DNA from: Trichopria drosophilae
Lineage: Eukaryota; Arthropoda; Insecta; Hymenoptera; Diapriidae
NCBI GenBank assembly: GCA_030407085.1
Contig: CM059582.1
Span: forward strand, 70,017,501-70,081,500
Reading direction: 5' to 3'
Length of the DNA stretch: 64,000 bases
Positions 1-9,742 of this stretch are shown one piece after another; within the stretch, counting starts at the first letter, position 1, and each line of letters opens with the position of its first letter. The notes beneath the pieces were generated by a model. The model saw nothing but the letters and a program-made list of their open reading frames with translations, was not told the origin of the DNA and ran no database searches. A program made the translations under genes and the position numbers.

Positions 1-211
1 AAGCATGCGGCATTTCTGACGAACTGAAATGTATGAAAATAAATAATTTATTTGCACAAAACCCAACATGTTATCACGATTTCTCCGTTATTTCTACAGA
101 AAAAATTATTAATTTGTTCTCATTTCCATAAAAGACAATATATTTTATTCCACCACGATCTAATGTGACGTCGCGTTAGATACCTCTATCGATGCTTATA
201 ATTTAGCACTC

Positions 212-339
212 GTGAAGGTAAATGTCCCAGTTGCTGACCAGGTCTATACCTGGCCAGTCATTTGTGACCGCATTTCTATTGTGGTCAGCAGTTGGGACCA
301 ATCTTAAGGTGGCCAGCAACTGGGACATTTATCTTACAC
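212..339. mobile_element. Hairpin MITE beside an M16 protease exon
   Basis: A 128-bp element whose ends are inverted repeats of about 30 bp. Positions 212-242 read GTGAAGGTAAATGTCCCAG onward, and 308-339 are the reverse complement with few mismatches. The core TCCCAGTTGCTGACC occurs a third time, inverted, near 283-299, so the element folds on itself. It has no coding capacity. It lies directly 5' of the first recognisable exon of the peptidase fragment and supplies most of the spurious reading frame upstream of it. I could not fix a target-site duplication. Confidence 0.6.
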
Positions 340-988
340 GGTTGGCCATAGAAGGTTACGACGATAAACAGAACGTACTTCTCACGAAAATCATGGACCG
401 TATGGTTAATTTCACAATCGATCCCAAAAGGTTCGAGATATTATTAGAAAGTGTAAGTGACCATAGAAAAATTCCAGTAAATTTTAGACTTCGATATTAT
501 ACATATGATTTAAAATAATTGTCAATTTTTAGTATATTAGAGGCCTGAAAAATGTTGCGGCAGATCAGCCTTATCAACACTCGTATTATCTGGCAGTGTT
601 ATTATCCGAACATATGTGGCTTAGGACTGAATTTCTTACATGTAGCAACAGTAAGTTTTGTCAAACAGAAATTTAAAAGCAACTATATACGTTACTAATG
701 AAAAATCATTTTGTAGTGGTGACAGTGGAGAAACTGCAACAATTCATACTACAGTTCTTGAATAAATTACATATCGAGTGCCTGATTCATGGAAATGTGA
801 CAAAGAACGATGCATTGGACCTTGTCAAAATAGTTGAGACGAAATTGACTTTTTCCGTTAAAGATCTTATGCCACTGTTGCCAAAACACTTAATTTTGTA
901 TCGAGAAATTGAACTAGCACGAAGTATGAATCGAAATAAATATTTCATTACAGCGGTGAAAAATTCGGGACGATTACATTTTTCTTAA
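340..988 (+). pseudogene. Insulin-degrading-enzyme-like (M16 peptidase) gene fragment, three exons
   Basis: The three blocks match the middle M16 domain of insulin-degrading enzyme (insulysin), a zinc protease that degrades small peptides. Exon 1 ends at 452 and contains EGYDDKQNVLLTKIM and IDPKRFEILLES. Exon 2 is 533-650 (YIRGLKN, QPYQHSYYLAVLLSE). Exon 3 starts at 717 (LHIECLIHGNVTK, LILYREIEL). Introns 453-532 and 651-716 have GT..AG ends and preserve phase, so this is not a processed copy. The N-terminal catalytic HxxEH half and the C-terminal domains are absent. Similarity fades after YREIEL (about 920), and a LINE follows at 1,094. It could instead be the 3' part of a gene starting left of the window. 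Homology is confident; functionality is doubtful. Confidence 0.72.
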
Positions 989-1210
989 GATACCAAGGAA
1001 TTTCGAGCAACTTCATAACAAAAATTCGAATACATATAATTAATTTTTTACCGGGCGTGGTGCACGAGGGGGTATGAGTATCTTGAATGGCAATATTATT
1101 ATTATTATTATTATACGACTTTATTGAGACCAAGAGGGAAGATACATAAAAACTCCATCATGGGCAAATGGCGAGTCACAGCTATCAGCTGTTTTACAGA
1201 CTGACCCATA

Positions 1211-1436
1211 AATCAGTAAATTTAACAGAATACAAAGAGAAAAAGTCATAAACATACATAAATACACAAAATATAGTTCACATCAGTAAATTTCACATCA
1301 GTAAATTTAGCAGAGTACAATAAGAAAAAGCCATAAACATACATAAATACACAAAATATAGTTCACAGAAATATAAACATACATACAAAAAATATAAACA
1401 TACATAAATACTCCAAAATATAGCTCACAGAAACGC
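1211..1436 (-). repeat. Tandem repeats in the LINE 3' UTR
   Basis: The block CATAAACATACATAAATACA, followed by CAAAATATAGTTCACA, occurs at about 1,249-1,284 and 1,332-1,367. A diverged third copy (CCAAAATATAGCTCACAG) ends near 1,433. Copies are joined by CAGTAAATTT segments, giving units of roughly 80-90 bp. The array lies between ORF2 and the (TAA)n tail. Tandem 3' UTR repeats are common in LINEs; the role here is unknown. Confidence 0.6.
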
Positions 1437-1449
1437 AACATTCACACTA

Positions 1450-4386
1450 TTACAATTGACGATTACGCAAATGATAAAACTCGCTCACCCTACTCATAAA
1501 TAGACTACTAGAAAGAACAGATTTACGAATGTTTAACAGAAGAGCATTGAAAATTTTCGTCGTATAGTACGAAAACGAGCCAGTATATTTGCTGGATGAG
1601 TGAACTGGATATCTTAGAGTATATAGAACAGCGCTCCTACAATTACTTGTATTACTCCCGAGAAATTGCAGAACAGAATGGAGATACTCTGGTTCTTTTA
1701 TCGATAATAGTTTACTTAAGATTTTTAAAATTCGGATCTCCATTCTATCCTGCATCCTCAGCTGGCCAGACTTCAGAAAAGCTGGCGAAATATGGTCGTA
1801 TTTCCTAATAAGGTAAATATAACGCAAACAGGCGTGTTGAACTGCCTGAACTCTCGACCAGTTCTTCCGGGAAAGACAGGGGCCGAATACAGATATACAA
1901 TATAAAAGATGTGGAAGAACAAGAAGTTCACATAATCTAGATTTGGTGTCGCTGGTTAATTCACGTCTAAACGGATAAAGTTGTCGCAATCTCACAAAAG
2001 AAATTCCAATTTTTTTGGATATATGTGAATCAAAGGACCAACTGGAATCAATAGTAAGGCCAAGATCCACTGCTTCATTTGTTAATGGGATGATATTGCC
2101 TTTTACATAAATATTGATATTATCGATATTAACTTTTGATAAGTAATGATTGCTTCCAATTAATAACATTTTAGTTTTATTCGGATTGATAACTAAAGCA
2201 TTATCATTAGCCCAGGTTTCAATTTTCAATATATCCAAATTAAATGTAATACAATCTCTAATCAAGTTTTCCGGACTTACAGGCATGAGAATTTGCGTGT
2301 CATCAGCATAGGTTTTAATGTTTACATTATTACAGCAATCATAAATGTCTATGGTAAAAATTATAAATAATAATGAACTTAATTTAGCTCCTTGTGGAAC
2401 ACCACTTGTAAGAATCTTTTTAGAAGAAGTAAAACTTAAATTTTCAGATTTTATAGTAACTGACTGAGATCTATGTGTTAGATAAGAGCGAAGGAGGTCG
2501 CAAGTCCCTTTAGACACACCATAAAATGCTAATTTTGCTATCAATAAATCATGATTGATGGTATCAAAGGCACGAGTAAAATCAAGAAGACATAAAAGAG
2601 TCAGACACTTATGATCCCAGTTAGTTAGTACTTCACCAGATACGTTTAGGAGCGCAGTTTCACAACCAAAAAAGCGCCTAAAGCCCGATTGAAACGTTGG
2701 GAAAAGTTTGAACTTATTAAAATATACCAACAATTGCTGGTAACAAACTTCCTCAAATATTTTGGAAAGAATTGGTAGCCGACTAATTGGACGAAGATCT
2801 TTGGGAACCATAGGCTTTGTAATTTTGGGAATTGGATGGACAGATGCAGATTTCCACACTTCTGGAAAATTTGAGGTTGCAATAATTGTATTAATGATAT
2901 TGAGAATCTCTGGTAAACAAAATTTATAAGATCTTAAAAACATCTCACCTGTAATACCGTCTAAACCCGCACCCGTGCTCTTAGTTTTATTAATTATGTT
3001 TATTAGGTTATTCATAGATATTGGGGTAAAGGAAAACGAGGTACACAAGGGGATTCTGGGCGAATGAGAAGTTAAATAATGGGTAATTAGATTTGCTTTA
3101 GGACGAGCTTGAGGAAGACTAGTAAAATGTTCATTTATATCATCTGGATCCATTAGGGAGGGGGGAAGCTGAGGTAAAATCGGTTTTGAAATACCAAGAT
3201 GTTTAATGGTTGACCAGAAATTCTTTTGAGGGAGTTTGCTAATCGTTTGCAAGTATGCTGTGCGTTCACGCCTAATCGCAGAAGTGGTATAATTTCGGAG
3301 ACTTTTATAGTAAGCAATATCAGAAGGTTGTTTAGACTTTCGCTTTTTTGTTTGGGCCACATTTCTTTTCTTTATCATAATCCTAATTGTGTCAGTTATC
3401 CATGGAGCATGAGGTTTTGAGACACGCATTGTTTTCCAAGGAGCAAACGTATCAAACAGATTCGTAATTGATTGGTTCAGGTATAAGATTTTTTCATCAA
3501 CATTAGCTATGTCGGGTATCACACTCCATGGAAAACTACTTGCCGTTTGATTAAAATTATTTTCGTTAAAATTTTTAAAATCACGAACCGTTACAAATTT
3601 TATAGTGTGAGGCATTCTTGAACAGGCAATGGTGCACCCAATTAAATTGTGATCTGAAACTCGAAATGAATTGGTAGAAAAGACGTTTAAAATATTAATA
3701 GATGGAGAAGCAACGATCACATCAATCAAAGAAGAAGATGTAGAAGAAATTCTTGTTGGTTTATTTATGAGTTGATTGAGACCACAATGGTTCAACATTT
3801 CAGAAAGCTTAATTGCATCCGGTTTGTTAGGCGTAAGAAGGTTAATATTTAAGTCGCCGAGCATAATAATTTTGTCAGATGTGGTACGTAATGAATTTAT
3901 AGATACTTGGAGATCATCAAGAAATGTAAGGGAAATATAAGAGGGTCTATATAAAACCCCAATCACAATTTTGTTATTATGAAATTGGAAAGTACACCAA
4001 AGCTGTTCAAGGTCGTATGCATCGCACAATGGTGAAAATTGTGTACAATGAAAATAATTTTTATAGAAAATAGCTACCCCACCACCACGCGCACGCAATC
4101 GATCAAAACGTAGAATAGAATATCCATTGATGGCTATGTCTTGATCCGAAATGTTGGTATTCAGCCAGGTTTCAGAAATACAGAAGATGTCATAATCTTT
4201 GGTAGATAAAATATCCTTAACCTGAGGTAAGTGTAGAAGTAGCGAGCGTACATTCAGGTGAACAATTTGCAGACTATGTTTTTTCGATAACGAAGAATCC
4301 GTGGAAGAAATTAATGAAGCATTAGATGAACTTGAGTGCAGAAAAACATCCGATGAGAGTAAAAGATCAGATGAGGTAGAAGGCAT
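1450..4386 (-). CDS. LINE ORF2: endonuclease and reverse transcriptase
   Basis: The 978-residue protein nicks target DNA and reverse-transcribes the element's RNA at the nick. The N-terminal part is an exonuclease-endonuclease-phosphatase fold: HLNVRSL near residue 43, ISETWLN, GDLNINLL and SDHNLIG (S244-D245-H246). The RT follows: LLDFTRAFDTINHDLL, SGVPQGAKLSSLLF, then YADD at residues 693-696 (about 2,299-2,310). Length and domain order are normal and there is no internal stop or frameshift. The start used is the ATG at 4,384-4,386. The same frame is open upstream to the ORF1 stop at 4,447, so a readthrough or reinitiation start is also possible. Confidence 0.92.
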   Translation of the reverse strand: MPSTSSDLLLSSDVFLHSSSSNASLISSTDSSLSKKHSLQIVHLNVRSLLLHLPQVKDILSTKDYDIFCISETWLNTNISDQDIAINGYSILRFDRLRARGGGVAIFYKNYFHCTQFSPLCDAYDLEQLWCTFQFHNNKIVIGVLYRPSYISLTFLDDLQVSINSLRTTSDKIIMLGDLNINLLTPNKPDAIKLSEMLNHCGLNQLINKPTRISSTSSSLIDVIVASPSINILNVFSTNSFRVSDHNLIGCTIACSRMPHTIKFVTVRDFKNFNENNFNQTASSFPWSVIPDIANVDEKILYLNQSITNLFDTFAPWKTMRVSKPHAPWITDTIRIMIKKRNVAQTKKRKSKQPSDIAYYKSLRNYTTSAIRRERTAYLQTISKLPQKNFWSTIKHLGISKPILPQLPPSLMDPDDINEHFTSLPQARPKANLITHYLTSHSPRIPLCTSFSFTPISMNNLINIINKTKSTGAGLDGITGEMFLRSYKFCLPEILNIINTIIATSNFPEVWKSASVHPIPKITKPMVPKDLRPISRLPILSKIFEEVCYQQLLVYFNKFKLFPTFQSGFRRFFGCETALLNVSGEVLTNWDHKCLTLLCLLDFTRAFDTINHDLLIAKLAFYGVSKGTCDLLRSYLTHRSQSVTIKSENLSFTSSKKILTSGVPQGAKLSSLLFIIFTIDIYDCCNNVNIKTYADDTQILMPVSPENLIRDCITFNLDILKIETWANDNALVINPNKTKMLLIGSNHYLSKVNIDNINIYVKGNIIPLTNEAVDLGLTIDSSWSFDSHISKKIGISFVRLRQLYPFRRELTSDTKSRLCELLVLPHLLYCISVFGPCLSRKNWSRVQAVQHACLRYIYLIRKYDHISPAFLKSGQLRMQDRMEIRILKILSKLLSIKEPEYLHSVLQFLGSNTSNCRSAVLYTLRYPVHSSSKYTGSFSYYTTKIFNALLLNIRKSVLSSSLFMSRVSEFYHLRNRQL

Positions 4387-4446
4387 TTGTGAAGCACATG
4401 GTGTTCGGCGAATTAAATTATGGTATGTATTATTTTTATATTGGCG

Positions 4447-5700
4447 TCAGCGTGAAGAATTACAGTTTTCTAAATCCTTTATTGAATTTATCAAATGCTT
4501 CACTTCACCATCCGTCGAACAGAGTTCGATAACCGTGCCTCTGCGTCGAACTTTTAAACCATTATGCTTGGCAAATAAGGTGGCTTCCCTGGTTAATTTA
4601 TAAAGATTTTTTGGGATAAACTCGTTAATAAAAATATTAGATGAAGATAATCCAGGGCAAATGGAATTAGCTCTTAAATCCTTCATAGAATATCGCGCTT
4701 TCATTAAGGCATCACGCTTAGAACGCGCACCGAAGCGAATAAATATATTCCGTGTTCTTGCAGAGTTTTCGACCAAAGACGCAGAAGTTGGCTTTCTATT
4801 AGCATATTGCGCAGCTTGAAGAGGGGTTTTGGAAAGAGTCAAATTTGAATTAATAGATCGAGCGGGGGGCATACGCTCCGCCTTAATCACATCAGACGAT
4901 TGAAGGGGGACACCCAGTTTTGCAGCAATTAAACAAACTGACCCGATAAGATCTTCATTGGGCGATTCCGGGAATCCGTTAATAATACAATCGCATTCTC
5001 TGACAGATAATTCCAAACTCGAAAGACGATTTGACAGGTTTTGATTTTCATCTTGTAGAAGTTTATTTTCAGCTACAATATCTGACAATTTTGCATTTAA
5101 ATGATCAAATTGTTCGACTTTATTTTCAACTGTACACAGTCTTTTATTTTGCTCTTCAACGGTATTAAGAACTTCCAAGCGTAGATTTTTAAATTCGGTT
5201 GCAAGTTGAGCAGCAGTTTGTTCGCTACGAATCTGGGCTAAATCTGTAGATGACTGAATATCATTCAATTTTGAGCTCAGAACATCCAAAGAACTTAATT
5301 TCGCCGTAATCTCTGAGAATTTCATTTTTAAAAAATCCTCAAGTGCAGGACTTTGGGCATCTGCTTCCTCTAAGTCATTCACGTCTTCAGCTCTTAGTCT
5401 TTTCATATTACGTGAAATTTTAACTTTTCGAGGCCGACCACGACATTTTCTTTCTTGAGAACTCGTAGCAGAATCACTTGGGTCCATGTCAATAAAATTA
5501 TTTAAGCAGCAACAAAACTGGCCATCTGAGTTCCGTTTATCAATGCCAATACATTCAACATGAGCAACATTCTGACAAATGACACAATTTTCAGTATTCA
5601 AGTGTGCCAGCAATCTACAATAAATACAACACAGCTCTGACGTGTCATTAGATTGCGATTGCACGTTTGAAATTTGCAACGACGGTTGTTCAAAAGCCAT
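4447..5700 (-). CDS. LINE ORF1: PHD-like finger and coiled-coil nucleic-acid-binding protein
   Basis: A 417-residue ORF1 protein. A cysteine-rich N terminus (CCIYCRLL near residue 23, then CVICQNVAHVEC, then CCCLNNF) looks like a PHD-type zinc finger, as in several LINE ORF1 proteins. A basic GRPRKVK stretch follows near residue 88. Residues of about 110-235 form a long heptad-rich coiled coil, suggesting trimerisation. The C-terminal third (RNIFIRFGARSKRDALMKAR) resembles the RRM/C-terminal RNA-binding portion. It probably packages LINE RNA into RNP. The UGA stop at 4,447-4,449 is followed by C and lies in frame with ORF2. Confidence 0.8.
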   Translation of the reverse strand: MAFEQPSLQISNVQSQSNDTSELCCIYCRLLAHLNTENCVICQNVAHVECIGIDKRNSDGQFCCCLNNFIDMDPSDSATSSQERKCRGRPRKVKISRNMKRLRAEDVNDLEEADAQSPALEDFLKMKFSEITAKLSSLDVLSSKLNDIQSSTDLAQIRSEQTAAQLATEFKNLRLEVLNTVEEQNKRLCTVENKVEQFDHLNAKLSDIVAENKLLQDENQNLSNRLSSLELSVRECDCIINGFPESPNEDLIGSVCLIAAKLGVPLQSSDVIKAERMPPARSINSNLTLSKTPLQAAQYANRKPTSASLVENSARTRNIFIRFGARSKRDALMKARYSMKDLRANSICPGLSSSNIFINEFIPKNLYKLTREATLFAKHNGLKVRRRGTVIELCSTDGEVKHLINSIKDLENCNSSR

Positions 5701-5990
5701 AATTCAAACGTTAAGAACCTTACGAATTATTTATCAAAGGTTAAAGGAATAAAAAGTTCACTTATATGTTGCTTTAGAGAAGTAAACCACACTAACAGCA
5801 CAGATAAAAATAAGCGATCTTGTTTAAAAACGTTCTAAAAATATTGTATACACAGTTTCACTGAGCACAGAGAATTAAAATTTCACATACAATACACATT
5901 TTTTAATACACAAAAACTCTTTACACAACAAAAATAGGTTAAAACTTGATCCAGTCAACTTTAAAGTAAAAACTAGACATAGATGCCGTT

Positions 5991-6119
5991 GCGTCCACAA
6001 CATAGCACACAAAATTCTTAGCACCCTCCTCTTTAACACGGGTTTGGGACTATCAATGGCAGATTTCTGATACTTTTTTTACATTTTTCCCTTCCATGGT
6101 TTCACGTGTTTTAGCGATT
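5991..6119. other. Unassigned spacer between LINE and inverted-repeat arm
   Basis: No gene, repeat or motif recognised. It contains the unresolved junction between the LINE 5' end and the left arm of the inverted repeat. Confidence 0.4.
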
Positions 6120-6982
<863 letters not shown>

Positions 6983-9742
6983 AACGAAATTTTTAAACGG
7001 AAACCGTACTTTTTTACTCTGGATATGATAAGAGCGGAGAATTTCAGGTTTAGATGTCTAGTCATGCAAAGGTAACGATTTCCTGTGACAAATATTCAAA
7101 TTCAAAACGTTTAAACATTAATACATTTTATGGTATGCGAAAAGTAAAAACATATCTGAGACAAAAATCGCAGGGTTTAAAGGGGTCGATCAATCTTGAC
7201 CTTGCTTTTGCCTTTGGAGTCAAATTTGAAGGTTATTGAAAGTGTAAATTGAAAATTATAGATGGAAACCCTAATTTTCTACTCCATGTTCACATGGTGG
7301 AAAAACTGCACTCTGTAACCGTTCACAAAGCAAATCTTATTCAAACAGTTATTGCTTTCAAAATAATTAATTATATAATCAAATAGTAAATAGGATTTGT
7401 AGGCATTAATTAAAATAAAAGATTTTTGTAAGAATAATCAATAATATTTATCATTTACTAATAAAAAATCAAATTTTACTGTATTAACAGAGTGAAGTTT
7501 AGATTGCCATACAAAATTGTTTTAATGGTGAAAAATACATACACAATACAATATTTTGTGAAATCTATTTTCAAGAATCAAGTAAATATTGAATAATCTT
7601 AACTGCTATAATACATAATAAGAACTCGATAGTTCAATAGATTTTTAATTTATAGTATAATTCTGGGATATAACACGTTTATAAGTTACGTATAATTCTC
7701 GTTTCGATGACAGTCTATAAAACGTCATAATAATATGCCATTTTTTAAACGCGCTGTAAACGTTAATCTTAAAAGTATTACAGTCGTATATATATACGTT
7801 TAGTACAAAAACATTAAAAATATTAAAATATCCTTTTTTTAATTTTTTACATTTTTTGCATTACGTTATTTAACTTTATGCAATTTTTCTAAACGCAAAT
7901 AATTAGAAAAAAACGTTAATCTTAGACGTATTTTAAACTACCGTTGTATAGACGTATATCTCGAAAACGTATATGCCGAATACGTACACCGTTTTTATAC
8001 CTCTGATATACGTATATGAAACAACCATGTTCTCATTGGGTATGGTTAGCACCACTTTTATTCGCTTTAATCATTTGATTGAAAATATTTTTTAAAGACG
8101 TAATTTGTACTTATTGAGAGAATGACCCATGCATATAAAATGCAAAAATGTATAGGTAAAATGTTAGTTGGTAATTGTGATAATGCCAGATATATTTTGT
8201 AAAATTCCTCCACAAAAGTTGGTAAATTTAGAAATATATATGTGTGTATATATATCATTTAAATTGAAATACTCTTATGAAAGAGTGAATTTTCATTCCT
8301 TATTGGCGAACCTCCTCTCTCTCACGAGTGAAAACTTATTTCAAAAAGTTCAAAATCATAATTCACTCTGTGACAAAAGTACCAAAATATCCACTCTATG
8401 AAGACTTCAGTCTCACTCAAAATTTCATTCTATTGTTAATACTATTTTCGTTAATATTATATTTCATTTAGTTTCAAAATAATTGCCTAGATTCGCATAT
8501 ATGTAAATATGTTAATGCGTTATGCAATCAATTATACATAAATCAATCAATATAAATTCTGCTATTTATTTGTAATTTATAATATTTTGCTGTAACTTAC
8601 TTCATATCTCAGTTACATTGTTGGAGCCATTGCTTTTGACAGAATTGAGTGCCATATTATTTACCCTGGTGAAAATTTCCGTAAAATCATATATGATAAA
8701 TCATAAGAGATTTTTATAATTTCTTTAATATCTTAGAGGAATCCAGATGATTGTAATTCATTTTCTCATATTATTATTATTTCTTATAATTACATGAGAA
8801 ATCACATAAAAAGTTTTCCGGATCGTCTGATATTTTAAAAATCTCATATGATTTATCATATGATATTACGAACATTTTCAGTAGGGTAGGTTCAACTATC
8901 GGAATCACATCGTATATATGTATTTCATTTATTATGACACGTTTCGTGAAAAAACACGAAGAATAAAAACAAATTGATCCTAAAAAATTATGTATTTATT
9001 TTATTTAGCATAAAATTTCTACAAGTAATTGGTTATTTTTCGTTATTTTCCCAAGGGAAATAGATAGAGCACATTTGCAATAGTTTTCGGACCTTCATTA
9101 TTTTTCTACAACAATATTTTTAAACTTAATCTGATTTCAACTATTTAAGAACTCTTGCTTAACAATTTGTCTGCATCAAATGATATAAACAGTAAACTGA
9201 CATACATTTCAACATTCCAAACGAAATATAATGAGAATCGTTTTATGATTTACAGTATTACGACTATAAATGCATTCCTTACGTATTTTTTAAACTTATT
9301 CTATTAATTATTTAATCATTTCACACCGTTATTTTACCTTATGTGGATAAATTTCTAAACATTCACAACTACAACGCTGACTAACATTTTTAAGGAGTTT
9401 GAAAGTACATATGCTACTTTAAAACAGTACAATAGAAAGAAACACATGATCTCTTCGAATATATAATTTGGCCTTCGTCCGCGTCCGCTAGGTGGAAGCG
9501 AATACAAAAGTAGAACCGCATTCCGTTTCAATATTAAGAGGATGGGAGGAACGAACATGACTACCCACTTTTTTAAAATGTTCTTGGCAGAAATGTATGA
9601 AATTGCGTGTCTACTATTTGCTTAATAAAATCCGTCAGTTACATTCAGGTATTTTTTCATTCTATATACTTGATTCGTTGCATTTTACTTGGTTTATAGT
9701 TTCAAATTATTTCTGTATTTTATTTTTATTTTTAAATTTAAA
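6983..9742. other. AT-rich non-coding stretch upstream of the Transib ORF
   Basis: About 2.8 kb with no supported gene. Short reading frames here have no recognisable similarity. It holds AT-rich sequence and palindromic ATATACGTATA-type motifs at 7,780-8,020. The left end of the Transib element should lie here, but I could not identify its short terminal repeat by eye. Confidence 0.5.

Larger units (their letters stand above)
1094..5990 (-). mobile_element. Non-LTR retrotransposon (LINE), near full length
   Basis: On the minus strand the order is 5' region (5,701 to about 5,990), ORF1 (5,700-4,447), ORF2 (4,386-1,450), 3' UTR (1,449-1,114) and a (TAA)n tail, seen as ATT repeats at 1,094-1,113. 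AATAAA-like TCAATAAAG sits just before the tail. An apurinic-type endonuclease plus RT in ORF2, and a PHD-like finger with coiled coil in ORF1, fit the Jockey/CR1/I superfamily; I cannot fix the clade. Both ORFs are open, so this copy is young. The 5' boundary is approximate because no target duplication was found. A decayed relative lies at 39.8-43.96 kb. Confidence 0.88.

Noticed and set aside
9689..9742. N-terminal extension of the Transib protein (hydrophobic start)
   Set aside because: Eighteen Phe/Lys/Leu-rich residues from AT-rich DNA look like untranslated sequence; the ATG at 9,743 gives the expected length.
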